Made by a program: the position numbers and the translations under genes. Below, piece by piece: positions 22,494 through 33,772 of a stretch of 64,000 bases of DNA. Source of the stretch: Ceratorhiza oryzae-sativae (lineage: Eukaryota > Basidiomycota > Agaricomycetes > Cantharellales > Ceratobasidiaceae); contig JARWMV010000085.1 in the NCBI GenBank assembly GCA_030998015.1, forward strand, positions 1 through 64,000, given 5' to 3'. A model generated the notes under the pieces. That model did not search any database. It was not told the DNA's origin and worked only from the letters and a program-made list of their open reading frames with translations. The stretch's first letter is position 1. Each line of letters opens with the position of its first letter.

Positions 22494-22775
22494 AGATTGC
22501 ACGGGTAACATATTAAATGCGTGGAATGGTGTTGGACTAGCCAATGCCCATTCTAATGAACTAGCTACTTGAGATTCGTTATTAAATTCTTGACTTGAAG
22601 TAAAGTAAGAAGGGATTGCCCATGGGTTGTTTGCGACTACTTTACCATTTACGAATGTATCGTAAATAATATAACCAAATAGAACTGTAGCGAAAACAGA
22701 TATGATTGATCCATAACTTGAAATCGCATTCCAGGCGGAAAATGCATCTGGGTAATCAGGGATTCTTCGTGGCAT
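22398..22775 (-). pseudogene. cox1: relic cox1 last exon with H172 at its stop, right arm
   Basis: Mirror of 8529-8906 with the same substitution and the same H172 insertion (22272-22493). Confidence 0.88.
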
Positions 22776-24024
22776 CAAATATTAAGCCGAGCTTTAGCTC
22801 GGTATCTTATTTTCACCAATTCCCCTCTGGGGTGGCAAATTAGGCGTTAAATCATCCCTCGTCCCCTTGCTTCGACACAGACAGCAATTAACGCCATAGT
22901 GTCGGTGCAGGGCCCAGATCTTGTAGATCTAGACGAAGGTTAACAAAGGCATCCTGCTCAACTGGGCGGATGCCAGAATGTTTTTGTAAATAAAATTATT
23001 AATATATGGACTATATCTTATTGCACTATCTAAACTACTCGACACAGGAGTTATAGTCCCTGCACACGGAGGGTCATGTTTACATGACCGGCTCCGGCCC
23101 CATCCGCCGTCTCCTGCCCCTCAAACATGTGCAGCTACGCTGCATTGTTTGAGGGGCATCCGCCCCCCAATAAGGTAATGGCCCCCCCCAATACGTTTGT
23201 GACGCATTGGGAGGCCATTGCCTTGTTGGGGGTCTACAGGGAACCCCAAACTAATTAGTTTTGAGTATTCACCCTCAAGCGCCGGAGCCGTCTGTGTACG
23301 GCTTAAGCCGCACACAGACGTCTCCTCTACAAGCGTGAAATTGTTGCACGTACGTGCAACAACTTCTAGGGGACGGGTCAAGCTCGTTCCTAGTGCCCCC
23401 CAAACATGTGCAGCGGACCCAATCCCAGGTGGGAGGGTCCGCTGCATTGTTTGAGGGGCATCCGGCGTCGGGTAGGGTTTAGCCCCGCCGGGGCCCCCAG
23501 GCGGGAAAGATCAAAGGTGCACCTGACGCCCTGGTGTTGGAGTATACCGCGCAAAGGAGACCATTTGGTGCTGATTCCACCACCAAGCGCAGCACAGCTT
23601 CCATAAGTTAAAAAAATTTAAGACCTCGGAAGCCCATGAAAAATTAGGCAGTGGCCTTCGTTGGGGCGCCATTTATACTTACCCAGCAGGGCGGAGAGAA
23701 ATCGCCATAGCCGAGCCTTGGACTTGGATGGTGATTAATCAACATCGTTCCTATCAAAGACGCTCGCTAGGAACGAGGCTTGGGTCCGGAAGCGAAATTT
23801 GATTTTTTATAAACTAAAATTGTAAAAGTAACTATGAATTAATTCCGCGCAAAGGGACCATTTGGTGGTGATTCCACCACCAAGCGCAGGCCGACACGGT
23901 TACCAATTGACGCCCTTGTGCTGGTGTAACCGTGCCTACCCCTTGGGGGGCGCGGATTACGTAGACAGCTAAGCTTAATTCCTGACCCCCGATTTGCGCC
24001 AAATCGGACTCTTCCCTTACAGGC

Positions 24025-24121
24025 CCCCGCTAATCGATGTAGATTTGCCTTCGCAAATCATCGATTAGTGGGAGCCCTCCGCGCTTAGGCCGCCCTGCGG
24101 GCGATCAAAGAGCGCGGAGGG
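24025..24121 (+). repeat. HF element, right-arm mirror
   Basis: Mirror of 7183-7279. Confidence 0.8.
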
Positions 24122-24603
24122 GAAGAGGTTCCCTAGCAGCGTGTACTTGTACACGCTGACGACAGGGTTAGGGTGTTAGCAAAAGCATGGCGGTGGTAAA
24201 TTGAAGTGGGGCTAATGCAGTACTCATAAACCCCGCAACCCTTGCGGTCGGGGACACCTTCTCGTATGCTCTGTACTCGCAATTGCAGTACAGAGCTTAC
24301 CATAGCCAAGGTGTTTTATGGGCGGTAAGTTCTTACCGCGCTTGGTTCCCTTTGCGCGCTCTTCCCGACCCGTCCCCTAGAAGTTGTTGCACGTACGTGC
24401 AACAATTTCACGCTTGTAGAGGAGACGTCTGTGTGCGGCTTAAGCCGTACACAGACGGCTCCGAAGCTTGAGGGGTCATAAATTTTGGTGTAATAAAATC
24501 CAACGCTCTCTGATCGCGCCTTTAGGCGCGGCCTAAGCGCTGAGGACTCCTAAATTGGGGGTGATTTGCGCAGGCAAATCTACACCCCCAATTTGGGGTT
24601 TGA

Positions 24604-24674
24604 AAGAGCGTCGTATAACGGTAGTATTATGATCTCCAAAATCACAGGTAGGTGTTCGATTCGCCTCGCTCTTG
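24604..24674 (+). tRNA. trnW(cca): tRNA-Trp(CCA), right-arm copy
   Basis: Identical mirror copy of the left-arm tRNA gene. Confidence 0.9.
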
Positions 24675-25590
24675 TTTAATTCACCAAAATGGTTTAGGAC
24701 TTACAACCCCATAACCATTTTTGAGTACGGCAGCGCTCCTGTGGGCCCTCTTCGGTGCCCTACGAGGAAGCTGCAGTAAGTTATTTTTATTTTATTTTAG
24801 CCTGAAATTATCATTTATAATAGTGCAATGACACGTATAGTCTCTGAGATGTTTAATTATATCCCCCACTTGTGGGCGCGGCCTCCGCCATGAAGGATAA
24901 AATTTGGGTAGTGGCCCCCGTTGGGACGCTATAAAATAAGGCTTATTAGAGTCGCACTGCCCTTTGTTCTCTCTCACGATACTCCGACACAGGCGCCTGA
25001 AAGACGCTGCTGTGTCGGCATTACCTCGTTTTTTTTTTCGAAAAACGACTTACCCTGGTAGGGCGCGGACTATGCCCTTACAGTATAGTACTACACCGGA
25101 AGGGAAAAAGGGTGAGGGGATTGTAAACATCTGCTGATTGTTTCTTTACTTAATTCCCATAGCTGCCGCTGTTAGATCGCTCTATCTTACCCGTGCCCGC
25201 CTACGATCGCAGCTTAAGCTGCGGCCCTGGCGTGCGCGGGCTCGCGGCCAGAGGGGCCGCCTCGCGCACAACCTCGGAATCAGGCGCCTCCCGTGGTGGA
25301 TGGGCCCGAGCGTAGCGACGGTCCTCACCACCACGGGGGGTACGATAGAGCGGCCGATTGCGGCAGCGTACTCCTAATTTTCTCGCTTACGCGAGAAAAT
25401 TGGGGTAAATTCATAAGTTCTAATATTTTGACTTAGTTGATAAGTAATTAGAGCAGTATTTTAAAATTCGGAGGGGAAGAGGTTCCCTAGCAGCGTGTAC
25501 TTGTACACGCTGACGACAGGGTTAGGGTAGGACCGAAGGCCCGGAGAAAAATAGAATTAATTCCAAAATGTTTTGGGGAATTATTTTTGA

Positions 25591-25837
25591 CCCGTGCACG
25601 CCTGCGAACGCCCTGGCTTAAGCCAAGCAAGCTTGGCTCATATTGACCTTAAGGTCAATAATCAAGCCAAGGCGGCCCTGGCGTGCGCGCGGCGTCTGAT
25701 TCCGAGGTACCCTGGAACTTAAAGTTCCAGGGTACCTCGCAATACCTCGCCGCGAACGCGGCCTCGATAACCAAACCCCTCGGGTCAACAGCATGTATTT
25801 ATATATAAATACAATGCTGGATGACCCTAAGCGGGGG
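25591..25837 (-). repeat. HB element, right-arm mirror
   Basis: Mirror of 5466-5712, same TSD. Confidence 0.88.
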
Positions 25838-25910
25838 TTTGATTTTAAAATAGAAATTTCCAGCATAGAGTGTTCTATCTTTAAATTTAAAGAAGGGCAT
25901 TTTCGAGAAT

Positions 25911-25953
25911 ACCGGCAAGGCCTAGGAAGTGTTGAGGAAAGAACGTTAAATTA
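25911..25953 (-). pseudogene. cox1: relic cox1 exon ([14 protein letters not shown]), right arm
   Basis: Mirror of 5350-5392. On this strand it follows the GIY-YIG region and lies downstream of the decayed cox1 exon at 32950-33107, so the three relic parts keep gene order. Confidence 0.8.
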
Positions 25954-26181
25954 CAAAATTAAAATTATAATTATTATAACCCTCGAGAATCGGCTGAAAT
26001 CTTGGTTTACACCTAAGATTTAGCCGATGCGTGGGGGGTCAATGGCGACATTGCAATTATTGGGGGTCACCGTCGACGGTACTCGCCCTGCCTAGGCAAC
26101 TGCGCTTTAGCGCACGTCTTGGCAGGGGTAAGAATGCAAAGCATTCTCGGCCGCACCGTCTGCCCCCCGATATTGTAATGC

Positions 26182-26403
26182 CCGCCGGCGTTAGAGGGAA
26201 TCCTCAGATGAGGTAGCCTTGACCATGAGTCTCATGGTCCAGGCTACCTCCCATAAAGATTCCCTCGTAGAAAATGACGACCGTTCGTCATTTTCAGCCG
26301 GCGGCTAAATATCGATATTATGCCGCGCACTAGCAATCGCAAACGGTTGCGATTGCTCACGTTGGTTGGTGGGACAAGTCCCACCAGCAACTAACGCGCG
26401 CGG
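26182..26403 (-). repeat. H172, long form
   Basis: Mirror of 4900-5121. Confidence 0.9.
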
Positions 26404-26951
26404 CAATGTCGGGGGTCGACGGTTAATTTCGGACTATATCTTGCCATAATTTATCAATTTAGATATTTATGGATAAAGCTCTTTCGTATAGTCTCTAAGG
26501 ATATTTACCCCGCCGACGGGGAAGTATTTAAGCTTTATTAGAGTTTCCAGCAAATAGAAAGATTGAAGTGGAGCTAATGCTTTTTTATTATATATTACGG
26601 CTGCTTAAATCTAATTTCGAGGAGTTGATTGTATCATCCATTCTTTACCTTACCCCTGCCAAGACGTGCGCTAAAGCGCAGTTGCCCAGGCAGGGTGTAA
26701 TAATACCCCGCCGAATAATTGACGGAAGTTGATCTGGTCAGACCAACTGACTTTTTTGCAGACGTCAATTTTCCGAAGGCGGCAATGCGCGCTACGCGCG
26801 CGGTATCTAAGTTATTTTTTATAGTTGTCCATCTAACATTCCCCCAAATTGGGGGTGTAGATTTGCCTGCGCAAATCACCCCCAATTTAGGAGTCCTCAG
26901 CGCTTAGGCCGCGCCTAAAGGCGCGATCAGAGAGTTGGAGAAATGTTGTTT

Positions 26952-27007
26952 CCAAAAACACCCCCAAACATGTGCAGCTACGCTGCATTGTTTGGGGGTG
27001 GTTTTGG
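26952..27007 (-). repeat. HD hairpin, right-arm mirror
   Basis: Mirror of 4296-4351. Confidence 0.8.
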
Positions 27008-27028
27008 CCAAGCCCTTCGGGCAGCTCC

Positions 27029-27250
27029 CCGCCGGCGTTAGAGGGAATCCTCAGATGAGGTAGCCTTGACCATGAGTCTCATGGTCCAGGCTACCTCCCA
27101 TAAAGATTCCCTCGTAGAAAATGACGACCGTTCGTCATTTTCAGCCGGCGGCTAAATATCGATATTATGCCGCGCACTAGCAATCGCAAACGGTTGCGAT
27201 TGCTCACGTTGGTTGGTGGGACAAGTCCCACCAGCAACTAACGCGCGCGG
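27029..27250 (-). repeat. H172, long form
   Basis: Mirror of 4053-4274. Confidence 0.9.
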
Positions 27251-27680
27251 GATGGAAAGATTCATTCTTCACCTGTCTTACTATAACAAAAAACAAATTG
27301 ACCTCCGATACCGTACTGTTTAGCAAGAATGCCTTTTTTACCTTTAGCATGATGAGAATGAGTCCGGTAAAATTCTTTTATACTATCACTAATAGCTTTT
27401 TTAGTTTCATCTGATTTGGGAGTACCAAAATGAGGATGACTTTCTTTTTTCAAAAGCTCTTTTAGTTTATTAATAGTGTCTACAGAATGTCGGAAACCAG
27501 AGGAACTACCTGCTATTTTTAAAACGTTATATTTAGGTTGATAATAATCTATCCTCCGAAGCTGGGGCAGTGCGCTGATAAGCGCGGTATTGAAATTTAA
27601 AAACCTTATGGGGAGGGGTAAAATTTATTAAAAAAAAAATACAATACATTGGGTTATATTAACCAGGCTATAAGCCAATT

Positions 27681-27821
27681 CCCTCCGCGCTCTTTGATCG
27701 CCCGCAGGGCGGCCTAAGCGCGGAGGGCTCCACTAATCGATGATTTGCGAAGGCAAATCTACACCCTGCCTAGAGAACTGCGCTTTAGCGCACGTCTTGG
27801 CAGGGGTATCGATTAGCGGGG
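27681..27821 (-). repeat. HF element with nested HE, right-arm mirror
   Basis: Mirror of 3482-3622. Confidence 0.85.
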
Positions 27822-28018
27822 TTATGTAACATCATGTTAGGCATTTTGTCTTTCAAAAGTTCCTGCAGCACTGGTAGAGACTTACTTGGGATTCTAATTC
27901 TAAATCCCTTACCGTCTTTATTAATGGTACAATTCAAGTCCCATTTTTGGTTTAAAGCATCAGCTAGAAGTTTTACCTCTTCCTCCGTGTAAGAATTCGT
28001 ACACAAAATGACACAATG

Positions 28019-28127
28019 GCCTCCCAATGCGTTACCAAGCCTGTAAGGCACGCCCTACGGGCCAACGTATTGGGAGGGCCATTACCCCCCCCAAACAATG
28101 CAGCATAGCTGCATCAGTTTGGGGGGT
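28019..28127 (-). repeat. HC element, right-arm mirror
   Basis: Mirror of 3176-3284. Confidence 0.82.
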
Positions 28128-28363
28128 CAACGGTGTAATTTATTAAAAGTTCCATCATCAGCCAGCCAGTAAGCGAGACTTAAAGGTGTAAGTAGATCTC
28201 CGATATTCAAGGGAATTATTTTTTTACCCTCGGGATAAAATAAATCAAAAAACTCGTGAAAACATGGCAATGAAAAACTATTAAAGACTACAACAGAATA
28301 TACCTTTCCTGTCCTTTTATCGGGTGAAGGGTTAACTGTTCTGGGCGATGCCAAACAATATGA

Positions 28364-28540
28364 CCCGTGCACGCCTGCGAACTGGCGTGCGCGCGGCGTC
28401 TGATTCCGAGGTACCCTGGAACTTAAAGTTCCAGGGTACCTCGCAATACCTCGCCGCGAACGCGGCCTCGATAACCATACCCACGGGTCAACAGCATGTA
28501 TTTATATATAAATACAATGCTGGTTGACCCTAAGCGGGGG
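28364..28540 (-). repeat. HB element, right-arm mirror
   Basis: Mirror of 2763-2939 with TATGA repeats. Confidence 0.87.
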
Positions 28541-28595
28541 TATGATTTAAATAAATCATACAAATGGTAAATATAATCTTTATGGATTAAACCTT

Positions 28596-28767
28596 CCGCC
28601 GGCGTTAGAGGGAATCCTAAAGATTCCCTCGTAGAAAATGACGACCGTTCGTCATTTTCAGCCGGCGGCTAAATATCGATATTATGCCGCGCACTAGCAA
28701 TCGCAAACGGTTGCGATTGCTCACGTTGGTTGGTGGGACAAGTCCCACCAGCAACTAACGCGCGCGG
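28596..28767 (-). repeat. H172, short form
   Basis: Mirror of 2536-2707. Confidence 0.9.
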
Positions 28768-29010
28768 AGCCGAGGATTTCTATCTGATTTGTATTTACAA
28801 ATATGGAGGTCCCCAAGAATCAATCCTATGAGAATTCCCTTTAAATCATCAGAAAGAACAAAATTTGCTCTTTCTTTTTGTGTCAATTTCTTGGGTTTCA
28901 CAGGCAATAATGAAGCAAAAATTAACCCGCCATAGGCTTCTATGTTGCAACCAGCTAGTTGAATACAACCGGCAGTAGTTAATAACACCATGATACATAA
29001 AATTGCAATA

Positions 29011-29092
29011 GACCCCCAATGCGTTGCAGCGTATTGGGGGGCTATTGCCCCCCCCCCAAACAATGCAGCGTAGCTGCATTTGTTTGGGGGGT
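29011..29092 (-). repeat. HC element, right-arm mirror
   Basis: Mirror of 2211-2292. Confidence 0.85.
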
Positions 29093-29856
29093 CAATAGTT
29101 GGTATTCTAATTAAAAAAGAAAATAATGAAAAGTAAGTCATATTAGTATAAGGTTAGTGTAGTAATAGTCTCTAAGTCTAAACCCCCGGCAGTGGAACTG
29201 GCAAAGGATCTATTTCCCTCGAGAATCGGCTGAAATCTTGGTTTACACCTAAGATTTAGCCGATGCGTGGGGGGTCAATGGCGACATTGCAATTATTGGG
29301 GGTCACCGTCGACGGTGTCAAAAGACTCGGATTATTTATCTCTTCATAGATTAATAAAGGCTAAGGGATTGAATCAGCGCCGGCAGGATTCCTTGCTAAA
29401 GGATCTCACCAGCACCCCCAATTCAGACATAGAATTGGTTAAGCCCATCGAAAATATAATTTTGCTCATAAAAATTATTTTTGGCATCTAGAATCTCTTT
29501 TAAGTTTTTTCTGGATTTTATCCATGTAAGAGGTTCCATTTTGAAAGCCTATTAAGGCTACAATAAAAATCTAGAAAGATAGATTTAAATTACAGCTGGC
29601 CAAAGGAGAAAAAATTTTTGTTCTAAATCAGAACAAACAATTAAATCTGAATCACAAAATTCCAAAATAGCTAAAGAAAAATTCGCTAAGCCATGTTTTC
29701 TCATAGATCGATACAAAATAATACCCTCGAGAATCGATGTAGATTTGCCTTCGCAAATCATCGATTCTCGGCGAGGTATTGCGAGGTACCCTGGAACTTT
29801 AAGTTCCAGGGTACCTCGGAATCAGACGCCGGCCGCGCTGGCGCCACAAGTTTTGT

Positions 29857-30023
29857 GGCGTTAGAGGGAATCCTAAAGATTCCCTCGTAGAAAATGACGA
29901 CCGTTCGTCATTTTCAGCCGGCGGCTAAATATCGATATTATGCCGCGCACTAGCAATCGCAAACGGTTGCGATTGCTCACGTTGGTTGGTGGGACAAGTC
30001 CCACCAGCAACTAACGCGCGCGG
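29857..30023 (-). repeat. H172, short form, right end of the inverted repeat
   Basis: Mirror of 1280-1446. It lies inside the GIY-YIG gene between NKETN and LYRSMRK. Confidence 0.9.
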
Positions 30024-30414
30024 CAATGTCGGGGGTCGACGGTTTGTTTCTTTATTAGATCTTGCATGAAAAAAATGTGCAGCCATTCTTCTTGACAAAG
30101 TAATACTACTTCCAACATATAACTCATTAGTAATTTTGTTTCCCTCGAGAATCGATGTAGATTTGCCTTCGCAAATCATTCGATTCTCGGCGAGGTATTG
30201 CGAGGTACCCTGGAACTTTAAGTTCCAGGGTACCTCGGAATCAGACGCCGGCCGCGCTGGCGCCACAAGTTTTGTGGCGCGCATTGCAATCATTGGGGGT
30301 CACCGGCGACGGTACTCGCCCTGCCTAGGCAACTGCGCTTTAGCGCACGTCTTGGCAGGGGTAAGAATGCAAAGCATTCTCGGCCGCACCGTCTGCCCCC
30401 CGATATTGTAATGC

Positions 30415-30636
30415 CCGCCGGCGTTAGAGGGAATCCTCAGATGAGGTAGCCTTGACCATGAGTCTCATGGTCCAGGCTACCTCCCATAAAGATTCCCTCG
30501 TAGAAAATGACGACCGTTCGTCATTTTCAGCCGGCGGCTAAATATCGATATTATGCCGCGCACTAGCAATCGCAAACGGTTGCGATTGCTCACGTTGGTT
30601 GGTGGGACAAGTCCCACCAGCAACTAACGCGCGCGG
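30415..30636 (-). repeat. H172, long form, in composite block
   Basis: Between the GIY and YIG motifs of the boundary-crossing GIY-YIG gene. Confidence 0.9.
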
Positions 30637-30639
30637 CAA

Positions 30640-31238
30640 TGTCGGGGGTCGACGGTTAAATAAATAGACTCCAGATTTGTTTTTTAATTTTTTATAAATA
30701 TTTCTTTTGGCACGCTTGAGGCGGAGCTGCGATCGTAGGCGGGCACGGGTAAGATTTAACATTTTCAAAAAACATTACAAAATTTTCGTCAGGAGAACCT
30801 CCCGGAGTAGCAGAGTCAGAAAAATATCTTTTTCCACCTGTGTCGTAATATATTCTTCCCCTTGCACAAACTCCAACGAACATTGTTTTGTACCCTGTCC
30901 ATGTACTATTGCTGCTACTGCCGTCAATTGTTGGGGGTCTACAGGGTAACTCTGCATAATAATATTACACTCGAGAATGCATGTAGATTTGGCGTCCCAT
31001 CAATGGGACACCAAATCATGCACTCTCGGCCGCGCCGGCCGCGCTGGGGACGCCCGAAATGCGATTTCCAAAAACACCCCCAAACATGTGCAGCTACGCT
31101 GCATTGTTTGGGGGTGGTTTTGGCCAAGGATTCCTATGGAATCCTTCCATGCAAGATTTATAAAATCTTGCTGGACCGAAACCATTCGGGCGGTCCCAAC
31201 GCGACGGTATGAATTATAGAGTTCTTCTTTGATTCATA
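30640..31238 (-). other. short unknown coding-like stretch with hairpins
   Basis: On the minus strand GRIYYDTGGKRYFSDSATPG and on to FVMFFENVK is open and AT-balanced upstream of the GIY-YIG start, but I do not recognise it. An HD hairpin (31068-31123) and an HF/HB-like block follow. Confidence 0.3.
31068..31123 (-). repeat. HD hairpin
   Basis: Same unit inside a CGCTGGGGACGCCCGAA block like that around 760-815. Confidence 0.8.
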
Positions 31239-31485
31239 CCCCCGCTTAGGGTCAACCAGCATTGTATTTATATATAAATACATGCTGTTGACCCGAGGGG
31301 TATGGTTATCGAGGCCGCGTTCGCGGCGAGGTATTGCGAGGTACCCTGGAACTTTAAGTTCCAGGGTACCTCGGAATCAGACGCCGCGCGCACGCCAGGG
31401 CCGCCTTGGCTTGATTATTGACCTTAAGGTCAATATGAGCCAAGCTTGCTTGGCTTAAGCCAAGGCGTTCGCAGGCGTGCACGGG
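31239..31485 (+). repeat. HB element, full 247 bp, TSD TCATA
   Basis: TCATA at 31234-31238 and 31486-31490. Lies at the 3' end of the relic LAGLIDADG gene. Confidence 0.87.
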
Positions 31486-31666
31486 TCATATTTGACACTA
31501 TTTCTTGTATTCTACTTAAACCATCCTCGGTTAAATGGTCTTTGTTTTTAACTAAAGAGATTATTTCAGAGAAATCTGCGAAATCTAAACTTTTAATTCC
31601 TTGTACTTGATAATTATTAAAAAATGGAATAATGACATTTGCAATGTCAGATAATTTTCTTACAGC

Positions 31667-31838
31667 CCGCGCGCGTTAGTTGCTGGTGGGACTTGTCCCA
31701 CCAACCAACGTGAGCAATCGCAACCGTTTGCGATTGCTAGTGCGCGGCATAATATCGATATTTAGCCGCCGGCTGAAAATGACGAACGGTCGTCATTTTC
31801 TACGAGGGAATCTTTAGGATTCCCTCTAACGCCGGCGG
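31667..31838 (+). repeat. H172, short form, in LAGLIDADG_1
   Basis: 172 bp in the relic gene 31491-33107. Confidence 0.9.
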
Positions 31839-32202
31839 ACAGGTCTATCTTTATAATTAAAAATTACTCCACAGTCGAAAAATTTGGCTAGATTTTCAAT
31901 CAAATCAGTATCTCTGGAATTTAATCCCACTGAAAAGCCAGGATCGACTCTATAACCTATTTTGTGTTTACTATCTTTGCTTACATGAGCAAAGAAAGAT
32001 CCGTCACCGGACACGAAACCTGCAACCCATAAAGGATTCAACTCTTCGGTAACTCTGACGATTTCTCTGTCTAAAATCACACTGCTACAAGATTCAGCTT
32101 GAGATTCATTTAATATGTTAGCCAGTTCTGTTGTTAATCCTAAATTCAATTTGGATTTAAGAATTAAAATTCTAATAAATCCTTACCTGTTTAAGTGTTC
32201 TT

Positions 32203-32374
32203 CCGCGCGCGTTAGTTGCTGGTGGGACTTGTCCCACCAACCAACGTGAGCAATCGCAACCGTTTGCGATTGCTAGTGCGCGGCATAATATCGATATTTA
32301 GCCGCCGGCTGAAAATGACGAACGGTCGTCATTTTCTACGAGGGAATCTTTAGGATTCCCTCTAACGCCGGCGG
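32203..32374 (+). repeat. H172, short form, in LAGLIDADG_1
   Basis: Between SSIVEL and EEHLNR; about 8-11 bp missing. Confidence 0.9.
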
Positions 32375-32498
32375 AGTTCAACTATTGAACTAAATAAATT
32401 AAAATCAACTCGTTTTTGAGTCATTAAAATGAATTCTTTGAAATGAGGAATTATTATTTCATTTAAATCTTTAACTCTAGTTACAACATATTGTACCC

Positions 32499-32670
32499 CC
32501 GCGCGCGTTAGTTGCTGGTGGGACTTGTCCCACCAACCAACGTGAGCAATCGCAACCGTTTGCGATTGCTAGTGCGCGGCATAATATCGATATTTAGCCG
32601 CCGGCTGAAAATGACGAACGGTCGTCATTTTCTACGAGGGAATCTTTAGGATTCCCTCTAACGCCGGCGG
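32499..32670 (+). repeat. H172, short form, in LAGLIDADG_1
   Basis: Between RIKIDKV and QYVVTRV. Confidence 0.9.
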
Positions 32671-33135
32671 ACTTTATCTATTTTTATTCGCCCTACTTCA
32701 TTAAAAAATGATTTTATTCTCAATAAAATATCTAAATCTTTTATGTGCAATGCAATAGAAAAAGTAGGCTGTAATTCCCATCCTATTTTTAATTTATCAT
32801 TTTTATGACATGAAACTGAAAATGAGGATTCTGCGTCTGAGAAACCTGTTACGAACCAAGGGTCTAGTGTATTATGAGAATTAGTAGTATAATTTGATAT
32901 AGCCCTTTTATTAATATGGTTCTTGTATTTATTATTGGTCATTAGAAAGACCCTAGCAAACAAACCCAAGAAACGGTTTTCCCCTATTAGTTCATTGTAC
33001 ATTTTACCTACGATATTTAGTGTCCAATAGTATAAACCTGCAAATAGAGCAGATGCTGCTCCCATTGATGAAATAACTTGTTTAGTGTTTGTTGTTAACA
33101 GCCACATATTCTTTTATTGGCTATTTATTTTCATA

Positions 33136-33382
33136 CCCCCGCGTAGGGTCAACCAGCATTGTATTTATATATAAATACATGCTGTTGACCCGAGGGGTAT
33201 GGTTATCGAGGCCGCGTTCGCGGCGAGGTATTGCGAGGTACCCTGGAACTTTAAGTTCCAGGGTACCTCGGAATCAGACGCCGCGCGCACGCCAGGGCCG
33301 CCTTGGCTTGATTATTGACCTTAAGGTCAATATGAGCCAAGCTTGCTTGGCTTAAGCCAAGGCGTTCGCAGGCGTGCACGGG
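33136..33382 (+). repeat. HB element, full 247 bp, TSD TCATA
   Basis: TCATA at 33131-33135 and 33383-33387. Just upstream (minus strand) of the decayed cox1 exon. Confidence 0.87.
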
Positions 33383-33772
33383 TCATATTGACGCTGGTGC
33401 TGAAAAGCTTTCTGGTTGTTTTTATCTCTTTTATGTAAAATGGGGATAATTATTAATTATCCCCATATTTCCTCTTAATATGTGCCAACTTCATAAATCC
33501 TTGATGATCAGGTGGTAGTTAAATAACCAGACATAAAATCCCACTACATTTTGGAATTCGTCAATCCAACAGGCATTACAGCTAAAGGTATTAAGGTCTA
33601 AAGGGGTTCTTAACTTAATCGAGTGATTTGGACACAATTCCTCGGCCAAGCCGAGAAAATTATGCCATTTTTACCATTTTGATCTGGGCATTTAACTTAT
33701 AGAGGAAGAATTTTCCTGTAAACTGCTGTGCAGGCCTGGGCAGCTGCATAGCGTGCTGCGAACATGCTATAT

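Larger units (their letters stand above)
27668..29141 (-). pseudogene. LAGLIDADG_2 endonuclease with membrane leader, right-arm copy
   Basis: Mirror of 2162-3635 with the same five insertions at the same places, so all of them predate the inverted repeat. Confidence 0.85.
27553..29611 (-). other. group I intron inserted in a GIY-YIG endonuclease gene (right arm)
   Basis: Mirror image of 1692-3750 with the same junctions and the same internal LAGLIDADG_2 gene. Confidence 0.72.
15436..30023 (-). repeat. inverted repeat, right arm (14.6 kb)
   Basis: Mate of the left arm. It ends inside an H172 element (29857-30023) that itself interrupts the GIY-YIG gene; that gene continues into the unique DNA beyond, so this side looks like the original arrangement. 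Confidence 0.95.
26802..30712 (-). pseudogene. GIY-YIG endonuclease gene running across the inverted-repeat boundary and containing a group I intron
   Basis: Minus-strand pieces: 30712-30655 (NKSGVYLFN, the GIY start), 30142-30044 (NKITNELYVGSS), 29722-29612 (SMRKHGLANFSLAILEF to DLEQKF), an intron 29611-27553, then 27552-27255 (IDYYQPKYNVLKIAGSSSGF, a NUMOD3-like DETKKAISDSIKEF, YGIGGQFVFCYSKTG) and about 26841-26805 (VRWTTIKNNLDT). An in-frame TGA follows SKTGEE. Composite hairpin blocks, an H172 and HD/HG hairpins separate the pieces. The sequence crosses from unique DNA (above 30023) into the right arm, so the gene is continuous only on this side. Confidence 0.8.
31491..33107 (-). pseudogene. 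decayed cox1 exon fused to a broken LAGLIDADG_1 endonuclease
   Basis: The first about 40 residues (SSMGAASALFAGLYYW, YNELIGENRF) are a degenerate copy of the start of the last cox1 exon. In frame follows WFVTGFSDAESSFSV, IIPHFKEFILMTQKRVDF, then WVAGFVSGDGSFFAHV and IPFFNNYQVQGIKSLDFADF. H172 copies 32499-32670, 32203-32374 and 31667-31838 and HB element 31239-31485 cut it, and a TAA breaks it near 32185. It looks like an old cox1 intron gene with its captured exon, now lying downstream of cox1. Confidence 0.8.

Noticed and set aside
1280..30023. The palindrome as a simple assembly or chimeric-read artefact
   Set aside because: Not excluded, but the 433-bp difference between arms and the distinct, biologically sensible right boundary inside a gene argue against a pure mirror artefact.
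30775..30957. Open frames around GRIYYDTGGKRYFSDS as a known gene
   Set aside because: No family recognised and several frames are open in the same place. Kept only as a low-confidence unknown.
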